From positions 1-55,620 of the forward strand of contig DAOPZC010000030.1 in assembly GCA_035353175.1 (NCBI GenBank): 55,620 nt of DNA. Reading direction: 5' to 3'. A program made the translations under genes and the position numbers. Positions within the stretch are counted from its first letter, which is position 1. Each line of letters opens with the position of its first letter. Of this stretch, positions 25,762 to 34,795 are shown in pieces. The notes under the pieces were generated by a model, which had not been told where the DNA came from, searched no databases, and was given only the letters and a program-made list of their open reading frames with translations. The DNA is from DAOPZC01 sp035353175 (GTDB lineage: Bacteria > Verrucomicrobiota > Kiritimatiellia > RFP12 > UBA1067).

Positions 25762-27486
25762 CTACGGCTGGAGTTCCACGCTGTCGCAGTCTGCGGTCAC
25801 GTAGCGCGGAGCGGCGGGTTTCCACTGCGGGTAGGCCGCGGTCTTCTCGGTCACGTTGTCGGTGAAGGTCAGCCCCTGGACGCTGTAGAAGTCCAGGAGC
25901 GCCGGGTGGAAGTGGCGGATCGTGTTGCCCGTGATGCGGATGTTCTTGTTGTAGCGGCTTACGGCGCGGAAGGCGGGATCGATGCCGGCACCGCACTCGA
26001 TGAGCGCCCGGCCCCAGACGCCGTAGTTGCAGTTGTCGAACACGTTGTCGCGGATCACGCAGTCGCTCACGCCCGCCTGCTCGTACCAGAAGCGCGCATC
26101 GCCCTCGAAGAGGATCGCCGAGCCGGCGGTGTGGAAGGTGTTTTTCTCGACCACGGTCGGCCCGCGCGAGTTGAGCAGGATGCCGCGCGCGCGGTTGCCG
26201 CGGATCGTGCAGCCGCGGATCGTGAGCGTGGCGTAGTCGTCGACTGCGGCGAGCGCGTCGCCGACCGCGACCGTCTCGGGCAACGGCTCCTTAAAGGTGA
26301 GTCGTGTGTACTCTTTGTTCAGACGCTCAGCGCGCTTGACCACGGGGTAGGCGTAGGTGGTGAGCGCAGGGCCCTTGACCAGCTCGAGCTTCTGTCCCTT
26401 TTGGATGAAATCGAAGCCGTACTGCTGAGGGTGGACGAGTTTGACGTCGGCGACTGTCGGCGAGAGCCGCTCGACGATTCGCACGTAGATGCCGTGGACG
26501 TTCGTGGCGTCGTCCTTTTGCAGCTCGAAGAGGCAGTCCTCCAGCACGACCTGTCCGCCGCAGTTGACGAAGTGCGTGGCGTCGGCCGTGAGGCTGACGA
26601 TGCGGTTCTTGCCGGGCGGCGGCGTGACTTTGACGCGTCGCACGAACAGGTCGCGGCTGCGCTGGCCGATCACGCCCATGCCGCCGCAGTGGTAGAGCGT
26701 CACGTCCTCGACCGTTACGTCGCGGCTGTCGGTGATCGCGATGCCGCAGACCAGACGGTGGCTGGGACCGAAGACGAAGATGTTGCCGGGCGTGCCCTTC
26801 AGCTTTCCGCGCAGCAGGCGCACGCGGCGGTTGCCGAGGTCTTGCACGAGGATGTCGTCGCCGAGGCCGTAGTCGCGGGCCTGATAGGCGGTCTCGCGCT
26901 TCACGGGGTCGAACTCCAAGATCGCGCGCACGGGATAGAGCGTGCGCGCTTTGCCGGATTTGCCGTCGTGGAATTTGAGCAATCCGTTTTCGACGGAATA
27001 GGGATACTCGGCGGGGATCTCGAGGTCCGCGCAGGTGTCCGTCACCGCGAGGATCTTGCCTTCGCTGTGGAAGGGCCGCTCGTAGTCGACGGTGAAGTTG
27101 CGCAGCACGATGCCGCGGGCGTTATCGACCGTAAAGGGCGAGAGGTAGCCGTGGAAGAGGAAGTCCGCACCTTGTCCGTCGACCTCGAAGTCGCGTAGGC
27201 CGTCGATGGGGAAGGCGATGCGCTTCAGCCCTTCGTCGTTGTTGCTGATGAACTGGTAACGCTCGAAGGCCTTGTCCGGGTAGAAGTCGTAACGGCCCTT
27301 GGCGAAAACCAATTTGTCCGCACCCTGTTTTTTGGCTTGAGTCAGAGCGGCGCGTACGGCGAGGGTGTCGTCTTTGCCGTCGCCGGGGAACGCGCCGAAG
27401 AGCGCAACGTCAAGCGCGCCGCCGGCGGAGGCGGCGGTGACGAGCAACACGGGTATCCATGTGAAAAGTTGAACTGTCAGTTTCAT
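25762..27486 (-). CDS. Exported right-handed beta-helix glycosidase, GH110-like
   Basis: This 574-residue protein has a signal peptide (MKLTVQLFTWIPVLLVTAASAGG) followed by a pectate-lyase-like beginning (LDVALFGAFPGDGKDDTLAVRAAL) and a beta-helix. The central stretches LYHCGGMGVIGQRSRDLFV, SLTADATHFVNCGGQV and QKDDATNVHGIYV are characteristic of GH110 alpha-1,3-galactosidases, which remove terminal galactose from blood-group B and linear alpha-Gal structures. The family call is fairly strong; the linkage specificity is inference. The ATG at 27486 is supported by GGGAGG upstream and by the signal peptide. It is probably co-transcribed with the GH16 gene. Confidence 0.82.
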   Translation of the reverse strand: MKLTVQLFTWIPVLLVTAASAGGALDVALFGAFPGDGKDDTLAVRAALTQAKKQGADKLVFAKGRYDFYPDKAFERYQFISNNDEGLKRIAFPIDGLRDFEVDGQGADFLFHGYLSPFTVDNARGIVLRNFTVDYERPFHSEGKILAVTDTCADLEIPAEYPYSVENGLLKFHDGKSGKARTLYPVRAILEFDPVKRETAYQARDYGLGDDILVQDLGNRRVRLLRGKLKGTPGNIFVFGPSHRLVCGIAITDSRDVTVEDVTLYHCGGMGVIGQRSRDLFVRRVKVTPPPGKNRIVSLTADATHFVNCGGQVVLEDCLFELQKDDATNVHGIYVRIVERLSPTVADVKLVHPQQYGFDFIQKGQKLELVKGPALTTYAYPVVKRAERLNKEYTRLTFKEPLPETVAVGDALAAVDDYATLTIRGCTIRGNRARGILLNSRGPTVVEKNTFHTAGSAILFEGDARFWYEQAGVSDCVIRDNVFDNCNYGVWGRALIECGAGIDPAFRAVSRYNKNIRITGNTIRHFHPALLDFYSVQGLTFTDNVTEKTAAYPQWKPAAPRYVTADCDSVELQP

Positions 27487-27650
27487 GCAGCGCAAACCTC
27501 CCGGGTGGAAAAAGAAACGCATCTATTCTTCACACACGGGGGCTGCGGCGCAAGACGCAAGTGAGGGGGAACAACACCGGCGCTGACCTCAAACGCTATT
27601 TGCCGGGCAAGGGGCCGCGCAAACGAGGCGTAAGCCTGCGGAGGTTTAGA

Positions 27651-27672
27651 GGGGCCTGCGACGGCCCCTTTT
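27651..27672. terminator. Hairpin GGGGCC/GGCCCC followed by TTTT on the plus strand
   Basis: A 6-base GC stem with a TGCGAC loop is followed by TTTT on the plus strand, in the gap between two minus-strand genes. A second copy of the left arm (CGGGCAAGGGGCC at 27604) can pair alternatively with GGCCCCTTTTGCCCG, giving a longer nested structure. It lies just after the stop of the repeat-protein gene (27689); the T-run points the other way, so function as its terminator is doubtful. Confidence 0.35.
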
Positions 27673-27688
27673 GCCCGCAAAGCCGGCG

Positions 27689-30600
27689 TTATCGCACTGA
27701 GAAAAGAGTGCCGGCCAGGATACGGTGTAGATAGCCCTCCGCGTCAATCGTGACCTTTCTGCCGCGGTTCCGGATCGCCGCGATTTGGGCGGGGGTCAGG
27801 CCGTTGGCGTCCGTGCCGAAACGCAGGGTGTGCGGTCCGAGCGTGCCGTTGATCGTGAGCGTGCCGCTCCAGGCGCAGGCGCTGCTGTCCGCGAAGGCGA
27901 GCGAGGCCGTGCCGTCGCCCGCGTCGATCACCGCGTTGGCATAGAGTTCCAGCGGGCCGAAGGCGTTGGCGCCGCTGCCGGCGGCCAAGCCGCCGCCGCG
28001 CAGCTGGACGGTGAGCGTGTCGGCGAAGAGAGTGTCCGCTCCTGTGCGGAGCATGCCCTCCAACACCATGAGCGGACCATCGTAGGTCTGTGCCCCCGTC
28101 AGTTCCAGCGTGCCGGGGCCGCTCTTTGCGAGCGCCGCGTTGCCGTTGAGCGTGCCGCTCAGCCGCGCGTCCACGGCGGCGCTGCCGTTGGCGACCTCCA
28201 CCGTCCGGATGCGGCCATGCAGTCCGTTGCCGTTCAGATCGATCGGGTTCTGAATTTCCACCGTGGCGTCCGAGTACGGTGAAGAGAGCTTGAAGGTGTA
28301 GCCGTAGTCCGTTGTGCCGTCGTAGAAGGTCAGGAAGTGGCCGGCACCCCACGTCAAGGTCGCGCCTGCCCCGCCGAAGTTCACCGTGCGGTCCGCGTCC
28401 GCCGCGCTCAGGCCGGTATCGCCGTAGAGGGCCACGTTCGTCGTCGCCACATACGGCGCGCCGACGGGACAGTTGAAGTCGCCAGCCGCACCGCCGTTGA
28501 GGTCTGCGCCGATCTCGAATACGCCGCCGCTTGCGAGCAAGAAGAGCTTGCCGGGGAACGTGAGCATCTGCGCCGTGGTCATGCGGAAGATGCCTCCGGC
28601 CAGATGGAAATTGTTGCCGAGCCCGACGCCCGAGTAGACCGCGAACCCGGTGCCGCCCCAAAGAACGTGCGGTCCGCCGACCGCTAGATTGAGGGCGGCG
28701 TGCAGCGTGGCGTTGGTTTCCAGATAGTTGTGGAACCAGAGCGAGCCGGCGCTGACGTGCGAAGCGGTGCCGGTGCCGCTGAGCGTGGCGTCGTTCGGCC
28801 CGGAGAAAAGGAGGCCGCGGCCGGCTCCGGAACAGGCGATCTTCCTCGCGCCCAGGGCGAGCATCGACGCCCCGGCCGTGGTGTCAACGGTTAGCGTCGT
28901 GAAATTCGGGTCGGCCTCAGGCGTGACCGTCCCCGCCACGTTCAAGATGTAGTTGGAGTTCACGTTATAGCCCGTTGTCGGCAGCGCCTGCTGCCCGCTC
29001 AGGCGCAGGAGCGTGCCGCTGCTTCCGCCGCTGAGGGTGGGGAAGCCGTAGCCGTCGACCGTGCGCAGGACAATCGTGGAGCGTGCGGCGGCGTCGCTGG
29101 TGCTGGACGCGTTGTCCATCAGGACGCCGTAGACCACGTTTAATCTCCAGCCCAGCGCGTTTGCCGTGATCGAGTTACCGGCGCTGCTGGAAAGGTCGAC
29201 CAGTTCGAGCTTCTGGGCCTCGTCGTCGCCCGCGAGGGACTGGACCGTCAGGGCGAAGCCGTTGCCGCCGTTGGCGTCGAGCTTGAGCGTCGTGGAGCGG
29301 TACTGTGTCCCGCCGGACGTGCTTGCGAGCCCGAGCTGATAGGCGCTGAGCGTGTCGGCCGTGGTCCCCGACGGTTTGGCTTTGAACGTCAGGTCTCCGC
29401 CGCAGACCCGGACCACATTCGTGCTGGCCGTGAGCTGGTCATACGAGGTGTAATCGAGGATCAGGTTGCCGGCGCGCACGTCGGTGTAGCCTTGATGGTT
29501 GAGGGAGCTGCCTGCCAGGGTCCAGGTGCCGGCGCCGCCTTTGACGAGGGCGATGCGGCCGGTATTCCCGCCGCTGATGACGTCGGCGAGCGCACCCGTG
29601 CCGGAAAAGCGGCCGGTGCCTGTTCCCAGCAGGTGCAACGTGCGGGTTTGGAGCCCGCCCCAGTTGGGGTTCAACCCGTTCGAGAGTTTGCCGGTCAGGG
29701 TCAAGCTGCCAAGGCCGTTGACGGCCACGGCGTTATGGCCCGCTTCGGAGGTGTTTCCGAAATGCTTGAATTCGCGGTTGCAGGACGCGTTGTTGGCGCC
29801 GAGGTACTCGAAGACGTTCATGGAGGTGCTTCCGCCCGGGCTATCCAACCAGACAATGCTGCCGGTGCCGCCCGCCGACAGGCTTCCGGTGTTGGAGAGC
29901 GAGGTGAGCTGGAGCGTGGCGCCGTTGCTGCGGCCGAGGCGGAGCGAGCCGTTGAAGGAGTTGGTGGGGTTCGTCAGCCGCCACGTGCCCTGCTGCACGC
30001 CGATGGCCAATACTTTTGAGCCGAGCTTAATATGGCCGCTGATCAGGTTCGGGGTACCGCGGTTCTGGTAGGAACTGTATAAGAAAAAGGGGGCGTCCTC
30101 AACATTGACATCGTTGTGGATGAGACCGGTCAGCTCGAGCGGTGCGGTCCCGTAGTTGAATAGCCTGGGGCCCACGGCATTTTTTCCGCCCACGTTCCAC
30201 GGTCGGTCGGTGACTTGGTTTCCCGTGAAGCCTTGAAGCGTACAGAAAGTGTCGTTCAGGTCGATGCTGCCGCCTTTGCCCATCGCCGAATTCATTTCCC
30301 TATTGGCCAGAACACGCGATGAGTTGACGACCAGCGTGCCGCCTCCCGCCGACGTCAAACCGCCACTGAAGCTGTTCTCCGGGTTCAGCAGTGTCAGCGT
30401 GCCGGCATTGGTGCTGCTGCATACGTTGAGCCTGGCGTTGACGCCGGAGACCACGCCTGCGAGTGCAAGACTTCCCCCGTCGAGCGTAAGTCGCGTGGTT
30501 ATGCTCCCGACGTCGCCCAACGCGACGGGTCCGTTAACAATAACCAGAGGCGGGATGCCGTTCGTGGTGATGGCGCCATCCTCTCTCGCTACGGACACGG

Positions 30601-31237
30601 CACCCGTGCAGGTGAAGCCGATATCAGACGAGAAAACAACTTGGTTCGTCGGAATGGCGTTTTGGGATTGGCAGAGCCTTCCGTTGAGCGAAAGTATCCG
30701 CGTTGTGCCGACCGGATCGCTGCCGATTGTGACCGTAACATTGGTCGCGCGTGAGCCCAGCACGCCGAAGTTGAAGTTCAGCGCGGGCCGCACGAAGGTG
30801 TATGTTCCGGAAGAAACGCCTCTGGTCGCACGGCTTAGCGTACCGTTGGTGTCGTTTAAAGCGATTAAAAACGTGTTGCTGTAAACGTTTGCGCCGTTCA
30901 CGGTCTGGCCGACTTCGATTCCGTCAACGCTGGTGAAGACGACCTCCGTCGCGTTGCTTGCAAACGAGAGGTCGGCATCTGTCCGAGTTTGGGTCGTGCC
31001 GTCCGCGAAAGCGATATCATTGGTGAGAACGAGGGCGGTCGTCCCTTCCGCTGTGATCCCGCTGAAATCGCCGTTGATGACGCCGCCGGTCCAGTTGGCG
31101 GTGTCGTTGATGTTTGTGCCGCCGGTGCCGCCGGAAACGCCTGCACCGAACCATCCCGCAAAACAGCAGGTGGCGGATAGGCACGCGGCAAGACTGACTC
31201 GAGAGAATGAGAGGTGTTGTTCAATGCGGAATATCAT
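27689..31237 (-). CDS. Large exported protein with autotransporter-associated beta-strand repeats
   Basis: The 1,182-residue protein has a signal sequence (1-28, ending CCFAGWFGAG) and a low-complexity, Gly/Ser/Thr/Asn-rich beta-solenoid body. Units such as KGGAGTWTLAGSSLNHQGYT and KSGPGTLELTGAQTYDGPL are the TIGR02601-type repeats. There is no C-terminal autotransporter barrel; instead the protein ends with a small conserved tail (GLTPAQIAAIRNRGRKVTIDAEGYLHRI) common in exported PVC proteins. It is probably a surface or secreted structural/adhesive protein. The start at 31237 is supported by GGGAGG upstream. It lies opposite recJ with a 296-base divergent region. Confidence 0.8.
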   Translation of the reverse strand: MIFRIEQHLSFSRVSLAACLSATCCFAGWFGAGVSGGTGGTNINDTANWTGGVINGDFSGITAEGTTALVLTNDIAFADGTTQTRTDADLSFASNATEVVFTSVDGIEVGQTVNGANVYSNTFLIALNDTNGTLSRATRGVSSGTYTFVRPALNFNFGVLGSRATNVTVTIGSDPVGTTRILSLNGRLCQSQNAIPTNQVVFSSDIGFTCTGAVSVAREDGAITTNGIPPLVIVNGPVALGDVGSITTRLTLDGGSLALAGVVSGVNARLNVCSSTNAGTLTLLNPENSFSGGLTSAGGGTLVVNSSRVLANREMNSAMGKGGSIDLNDTFCTLQGFTGNQVTDRPWNVGGKNAVGPRLFNYGTAPLELTGLIHNDVNVEDAPFFLYSSYQNRGTPNLISGHIKLGSKVLAIGVQQGTWRLTNPTNSFNGSLRLGRSNGATLQLTSLSNTGSLSAGGTGSIVWLDSPGGSTSMNVFEYLGANNASCNREFKHFGNTSEAGHNAVAVNGLGSLTLTGKLSNGLNPNWGGLQTRTLHLLGTGTGRFSGTGALADVISGGNTGRIALVKGGAGTWTLAGSSLNHQGYTDVRAGNLILDYTSYDQLTASTNVVRVCGGDLTFKAKPSGTTADTLSAYQLGLASTSGGTQYRSTTLKLDANGGNGFALTVQSLAGDDEAQKLELVDLSSSAGNSITANALGWRLNVVYGVLMDNASSTSDAAARSTIVLRTVDGYGFPTLSGGSSGTLLRLSGQQALPTTGYNVNSNYILNVAGTVTPEADPNFTTLTVDTTAGASMLALGARKIACSGAGRGLLFSGPNDATLSGTGTASHVSAGSLWFHNYLETNATLHAALNLAVGGPHVLWGGTGFAVYSGVGLGNNFHLAGGIFRMTTAQMLTFPGKLFLLASGGVFEIGADLNGGAAGDFNCPVGAPYVATTNVALYGDTGLSAADADRTVNFGGAGATLTWGAGHFLTFYDGTTDYGYTFKLSSPYSDATVEIQNPIDLNGNGLHGRIRTVEVANGSAAVDARLSGTLNGNAALAKSGPGTLELTGAQTYDGPLMVLEGMLRTGADTLFADTLTVQLRGGGLAAGSGANAFGPLELYANAVIDAGDGTASLAFADSSACAWSGTLTINGTLGPHTLRFGTDANGLTPAQIAAIRNRGRKVTIDAEGYLHRILAGTLFSVR

Positions 31238-31388
31238 ATTGGCCTCCCGTCTTTGAAGGTGTCGAAAAAACAACACAGTTAACTCATAAAATATAGCAAC
31301 CCAGAATTGCGGTGTCATGCTCGATTACACGAACTCGGGCCTCGATTTTGCGAACAACGTTTCAGGGTTTTTGCGTGCGTGCATCGGC

Positions 31389-31452
31389 AATGACAAGACG
31401 TGGCGTCAACCGAATGACAATCTTGTCATTGCGCGCGGAGAGGGAATGACAT
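31389..31452. promoter_or_regulatory. Cluster of AATGACA boxes, probable operator
   Basis: AATGACAA occurs at 31389-31396, AATGACAA at 31413-31420 with its inverted copy TTGTCATT at 31423-31430 (an 18-base palindrome with a 2-base centre), and AATGACAT at 31445-31452. Four boxes in 64 bases within the divergent gap between recJ and the repeat-protein gene suggest binding of a dimeric regulator to one or both promoters. Confidence 0.55.
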
Positions 31453-31533
31453 CATGGAACCGCTATACTGCTTGAATCTCGGCCTCTCCGCTTTGCGCTT
31501 GCGCGTCACATGCGAAAAGACTAAAAGTGTACT

Positions 31534-33309
31534 ATGTTACCCAAATACAAGTGGCAGGACGCGCAGGCCGATGAGGCCGCCGTCCTGCATCTGTCCCGTG
31601 CGCTGGGGTTGCCGTTGCCCGTGGCGCGGGTTTTGGTGGCGCGGGGTGTCGCGACCCCTGAGGCGGCGGATATCTTTCTTCATCCGGAGTTGAAAAAACA
31701 TCTGGCTCCGCCTTTCGATTTCCCGGGCGCGCGCGCGGCGGCGGAGCGGCTGTGGGCGGCGGTCCGCGCGGGCCGGGACATCGTCGTGTTCGGCGATTTC
31801 GATGCGGACGGCGTCTCCGCCGCGGCCGTGCTGGTGACCGCGCTCCAGAAGATCGGCGGCCGCGTGGAGGTCTTCCTGCCCGTGCGCGAGCCCGAGGGCT
31901 ATGGTTTGACCTTTGCCGCGCTGGAGCGGTGCCTGCGCGGGCGCGCTCAGGCACCGGGAGTTTTGGTGACCGTGGACTGCGGCATCGGGTCGGTCGACGA
32001 AGTGGATTACCTGAACCGGCTGGGCGTGGAGGTGATCGTTACCGACCACCACGAGCCGGGGCCGACGCTGCCGGCTGCGGCCGTGACCGTCAATCCGCGC
32101 TTAGGCGCGTCGCCGGGCTCGGAGCACCTGTGCGGCGCGGGCGTGGCGTTCAAGGTGGCGCACGCGCTGGCGGAACTGGGCAAGGCGAACGGCTGGTATC
32201 AGGGCGGCGCGCTGGGAGGCGACCTGCTGGTGCCGGTGGGCTTGGCGACGGTGACGGACATCGTGCCGCTGACGGGCGAGAACCGGTTGCTCGTGTGGAG
32301 CGCGCTCAAGCACTGGGGCCATTTCGCGGGCTCGGGCCTGCGCGCCCTGCTGTCGCGGGCGGCACAGCAGACGGTGCAGACGCCGGACGCCTACACGTTC
32401 GGGTTCATCCTCGGGCCGCGCATCAACGCGGCGGGGCGCATGGACTCCGCGATGGTCGCGTACGAGCTGCTGACCACGCGGGACAAAGACCGCGCCGCCG
32501 AGCTGGCCGCGAAGCTGGAGGGCTTCAACGGCCAGCGGCGCGGCGTGGAAGAGCGGATCGTCATGGCCGCGCGCCGCCAGTGCGGCTTGGATGTCGCCGA
32601 TGCGGCTTTTGCCGAGGCGGCGGTGGTGGTCGGCGGAGAGGGGGCGCACGCGGGCGAGTCCGGGTGGCACCCCGGTGTGATCGGCATTGTGGCGTCGCGG
32701 CTGTGCGATGCGGCGGGGCGCCCCGCCGCCGTCGTGTCGTTCGATGAAAAAGGGGCCGGGCGCGGCTCGGTGCGGGCGTGCGAGGGATACCACGCGCTCG
32801 ACGCGCTGGCCGCCGCGGGCGAAACGTTGGAGCGTTATGGCGGCCATGCGCGCGCCGCGGGCTTCCATGTCAAGCCGGGCGCGTTTGAGCGGTTTAAACA
32901 GCTCTTCTGCGAGGCGTGCGCGGGCCAGGCCGCTGCGAGAGACGTCGGGCGTACGCTGACGGTCGACGGCTGGCTGGAGCCGGAAGAGGCGACGCTGGAC
33001 CTGTTTCGGGAACAGCAACGGCTCGCGCCGTTCGGACACGGCAACCCCGCGCCGCGCTGGGGGCTGCGGAACGTGACGGTGAAAGAGGCGCGGCCGATGG
33101 GCGCCGCCGGCGAACACCTGCAGTGCGCGCTCGAGCGCGACGGAAGTCCGCTTCCGCGCGGCGTGTGGTTCCGCAACGGGGGCGTCGTCGAGGCGCTGCG
33201 CGGAGCCCGCGGACCGTTCGACGTGGTGTTCGAGCTGCGCGAAAACGCCTTCGGCGGCGCCGCCTCGGCCGAACTGCTGGTTGTGGACATGGCGCTCTCG
33301 GAGCGCTAA
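31534..33309 (+). CDS. recJ: Single-stranded-DNA exonuclease RecJ
   Basis: RecJ degrades single-stranded DNA 5' to 3' in recombination and repair. The 591-residue protein has the DHH-family motifs DFDADG (88-93), DCG (148-150) and DHH (171-173), the DHHA1 region with GGHARAAGFHV, and the C-terminal OB-like domain (LAPFGHGNPAPRW). Length is normal. There is no Shine-Dalgarno site before ATG 31534; TAAAAG ends six bases upstream and could be a -10 for a leaderless transcript. It is monocistronic and lies downstream of the AATGACA boxes. Confidence 0.97.
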   Translation: MLPKYKWQDAQADEAAVLHLSRALGLPLPVARVLVARGVATPEAADIFLHPELKKHLAPPFDFPGARAAAERLWAAVRAGRDIVVFGDFDADGVSAAAVLVTALQKIGGRVEVFLPVREPEGYGLTFAALERCLRGRAQAPGVLVTVDCGIGSVDEVDYLNRLGVEVIVTDHHEPGPTLPAAAVTVNPRLGASPGSEHLCGAGVAFKVAHALAELGKANGWYQGGALGGDLLVPVGLATVTDIVPLTGENRLLVWSALKHWGHFAGSGLRALLSRAAQQTVQTPDAYTFGFILGPRINAAGRMDSAMVAYELLTTRDKDRAAELAAKLEGFNGQRRGVEERIVMAARRQCGLDVADAAFAEAAVVVGGEGAHAGESGWHPGVIGIVASRLCDAAGRPAAVVSFDEKGAGRGSVRACEGYHALDALAAAGETLERYGGHARAAGFHVKPGAFERFKQLFCEACAGQAAARDVGRTLTVDGWLEPEEATLDLFREQQRLAPFGHGNPAPRWGLRNVTVKEARPMGAAGEHLQCALERDGSPLPRGVWFRNGGVVEALRGARGPFDVVFELRENAFGGAASAELLVVDMALSER

Positions 33310-33453
33310 GGCATTGCTCGTGCGGCCTGTTCCAAGCTTCTTCCCTTTTCTTTTTTTGCACTTTTGTTTGTATCAATGCAATTGAAGGGAAGCGCCGATC
33401 GACGTTATTCTGCTCCTTCAAGAACGGCGAGAAGTAAAACGAGGAGGCTGAAA

Positions 33454-34785
33454 ATGAAGCGCAGGGAATTCTTGCAGGCGGCGGTTTGTTCCACGGCGGC
33501 TGTGGCGGGCGGCGGGCGGTTGTTCGGGCAGGCGGCGCCGTCGGAGCGCGTGCGGGTGGCGCTGATGGGCTGCCACGCGAAAGGGCGCGGTTTCCAGCTG
33601 TTGAAGGCCGTGTCGGGACTGCCGGGGGTGGAGATCGCGGTGGTGTGTGATGTGGATTCGCGGGCCATGGACGACGCTTCCGCCGAAATTCAGAAACGGA
33701 CGCAAAAGGTTCCGAAAAAGGAGAAAGACCTCCGTAGGGTGTTGGAAGACAAGACGCTTGACGGCGTGATTTGTGCCGCGCCCGATCACTGGCACGCGCC
33801 CGCTGCGCTGATGACCATGAAGGCCGGCAAGGCGATCTACGTGGAGAAACCGTGTTCCCACAATCCGCGCGAAGGCGAGATGCTGGTCGAAGCGGCCGCC
33901 AAATACGGGGCTGTTTTCCAGATGGGGAACCAGCGGCGTTCCTCGACGGTTTATCAGGACGTGATCAAGGAGATCCGCGCGGGCGTGATCGGCGAACCCC
34001 GCTTCGCGCGCTGCTGGTATGCCACGCAGCGCGGGCCGATCGGCAAGGGCAAGGACACGGCGGTGCCCGAGTGGCTGGATTGGGACCTGTGGCAGGGCCC
34101 TGCGCCCCGGCGGCCTTTCCGGGATAATCTGGTGCCGTACACGTGGCACTGGTTCCACCACTGGGGCACGGGCGAGTGCGGCAACAATGCGACGCATTAC
34201 GTGGACGTGGCGCGCTGGGCGCTCAACGTGACGTTCCCGTCACGCGTGACGAGCGCGGGCGGGCGTCTCTTTCACGAGGGCGACGACTGGGAGTGGTTCG
34301 ACACGCAGGCGGCGACCTTCGAGTTTCCCGGGCGCAAGTTCATGACGTGGGAAGGTCTGTCGTCGGTCAAGGCGCGGCCGTATGAGAACGCGAGCACGGG
34401 CTGCATGATCTACGGGCTGGAGGGCGCGATTCTTTTCACTCCGGATAACGTGTGCACGCTCTTCGACAAGGCGGGCAAGAAGGTTCGCGAGTGGAGCGCC
34501 AAAGAAGTGACGGGCGATGCGACGAACCGGACCAATCCGACCGGCGGGCTCGATGGGGTCCATCTCAGCAACTGGGTTGCGTGCATCCGGAAGCGGGACG
34601 TCCTGACCTCCTCGCCTGCGGCGGAAGCGCATGCCAGCACCCTGCTGACGCATTTGGCGAACATCGCGCAACGCACCGGCGAAACGGTCAAAGTCGACGC
34701 CGCCACCGGCAAACTGGCCGCGGGCAGCCCGGGCCAAGAGCTTTGGTCGCGCGAATATGAAAAGGGTTGGCAACAGAGCGTTTAA
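33454..34785 (+). CDS. Tat-exported Gfo/Idh/MocA-family oxidoreductase
   Basis: The 443-residue protein has a twin-arginine signal (MKRREFLQAAVCSTAAVAGG), so it is probably exported folded with its bound nicotinamide cofactor. The Rossmann start RVALMGCHAKGRGF, DVDS near 70, the motif YVEKPCSHNPREGE and the region ECGNNATHYVDVARW are typical of Gfo/Idh/MocA sugar oxidoreductases. Related exported enzymes act on glycosides, including 3-keto formation, or as GH109-like N-acetylgalactosaminidases; which applies here is not certain. ATG 33454 is fixed by GAGGAGG upstream. It is the first gene of a four-gene operon with another Gfo/Idh gene, a symporter and NagB. Confidence 0.9.
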   Translation: MKRREFLQAAVCSTAAVAGGGRLFGQAAPSERVRVALMGCHAKGRGFQLLKAVSGLPGVEIAVVCDVDSRAMDDASAEIQKRTQKVPKKEKDLRRVLEDKTLDGVICAAPDHWHAPAALMTMKAGKAIYVEKPCSHNPREGEMLVEAAAKYGAVFQMGNQRRSSTVYQDVIKEIRAGVIGEPRFARCWYATQRGPIGKGKDTAVPEWLDWDLWQGPAPRRPFRDNLVPYTWHWFHHWGTGECGNNATHYVDVARWALNVTFPSRVTSAGGRLFHEGDDWEWFDTQAATFEFPGRKFMTWEGLSSVKARPYENASTGCMIYGLEGAILFTPDNVCTLFDKAGKKVREWSAKEVTGDATNRTNPTGGLDGVHLSNWVACIRKRDVLTSSPAAEAHASTLLTHLANIAQRTGETVKVDAATGKLAAGSPGQELWSREYEKGWQQSV

Positions 34786-34795
34786 AGGAGCCGCG

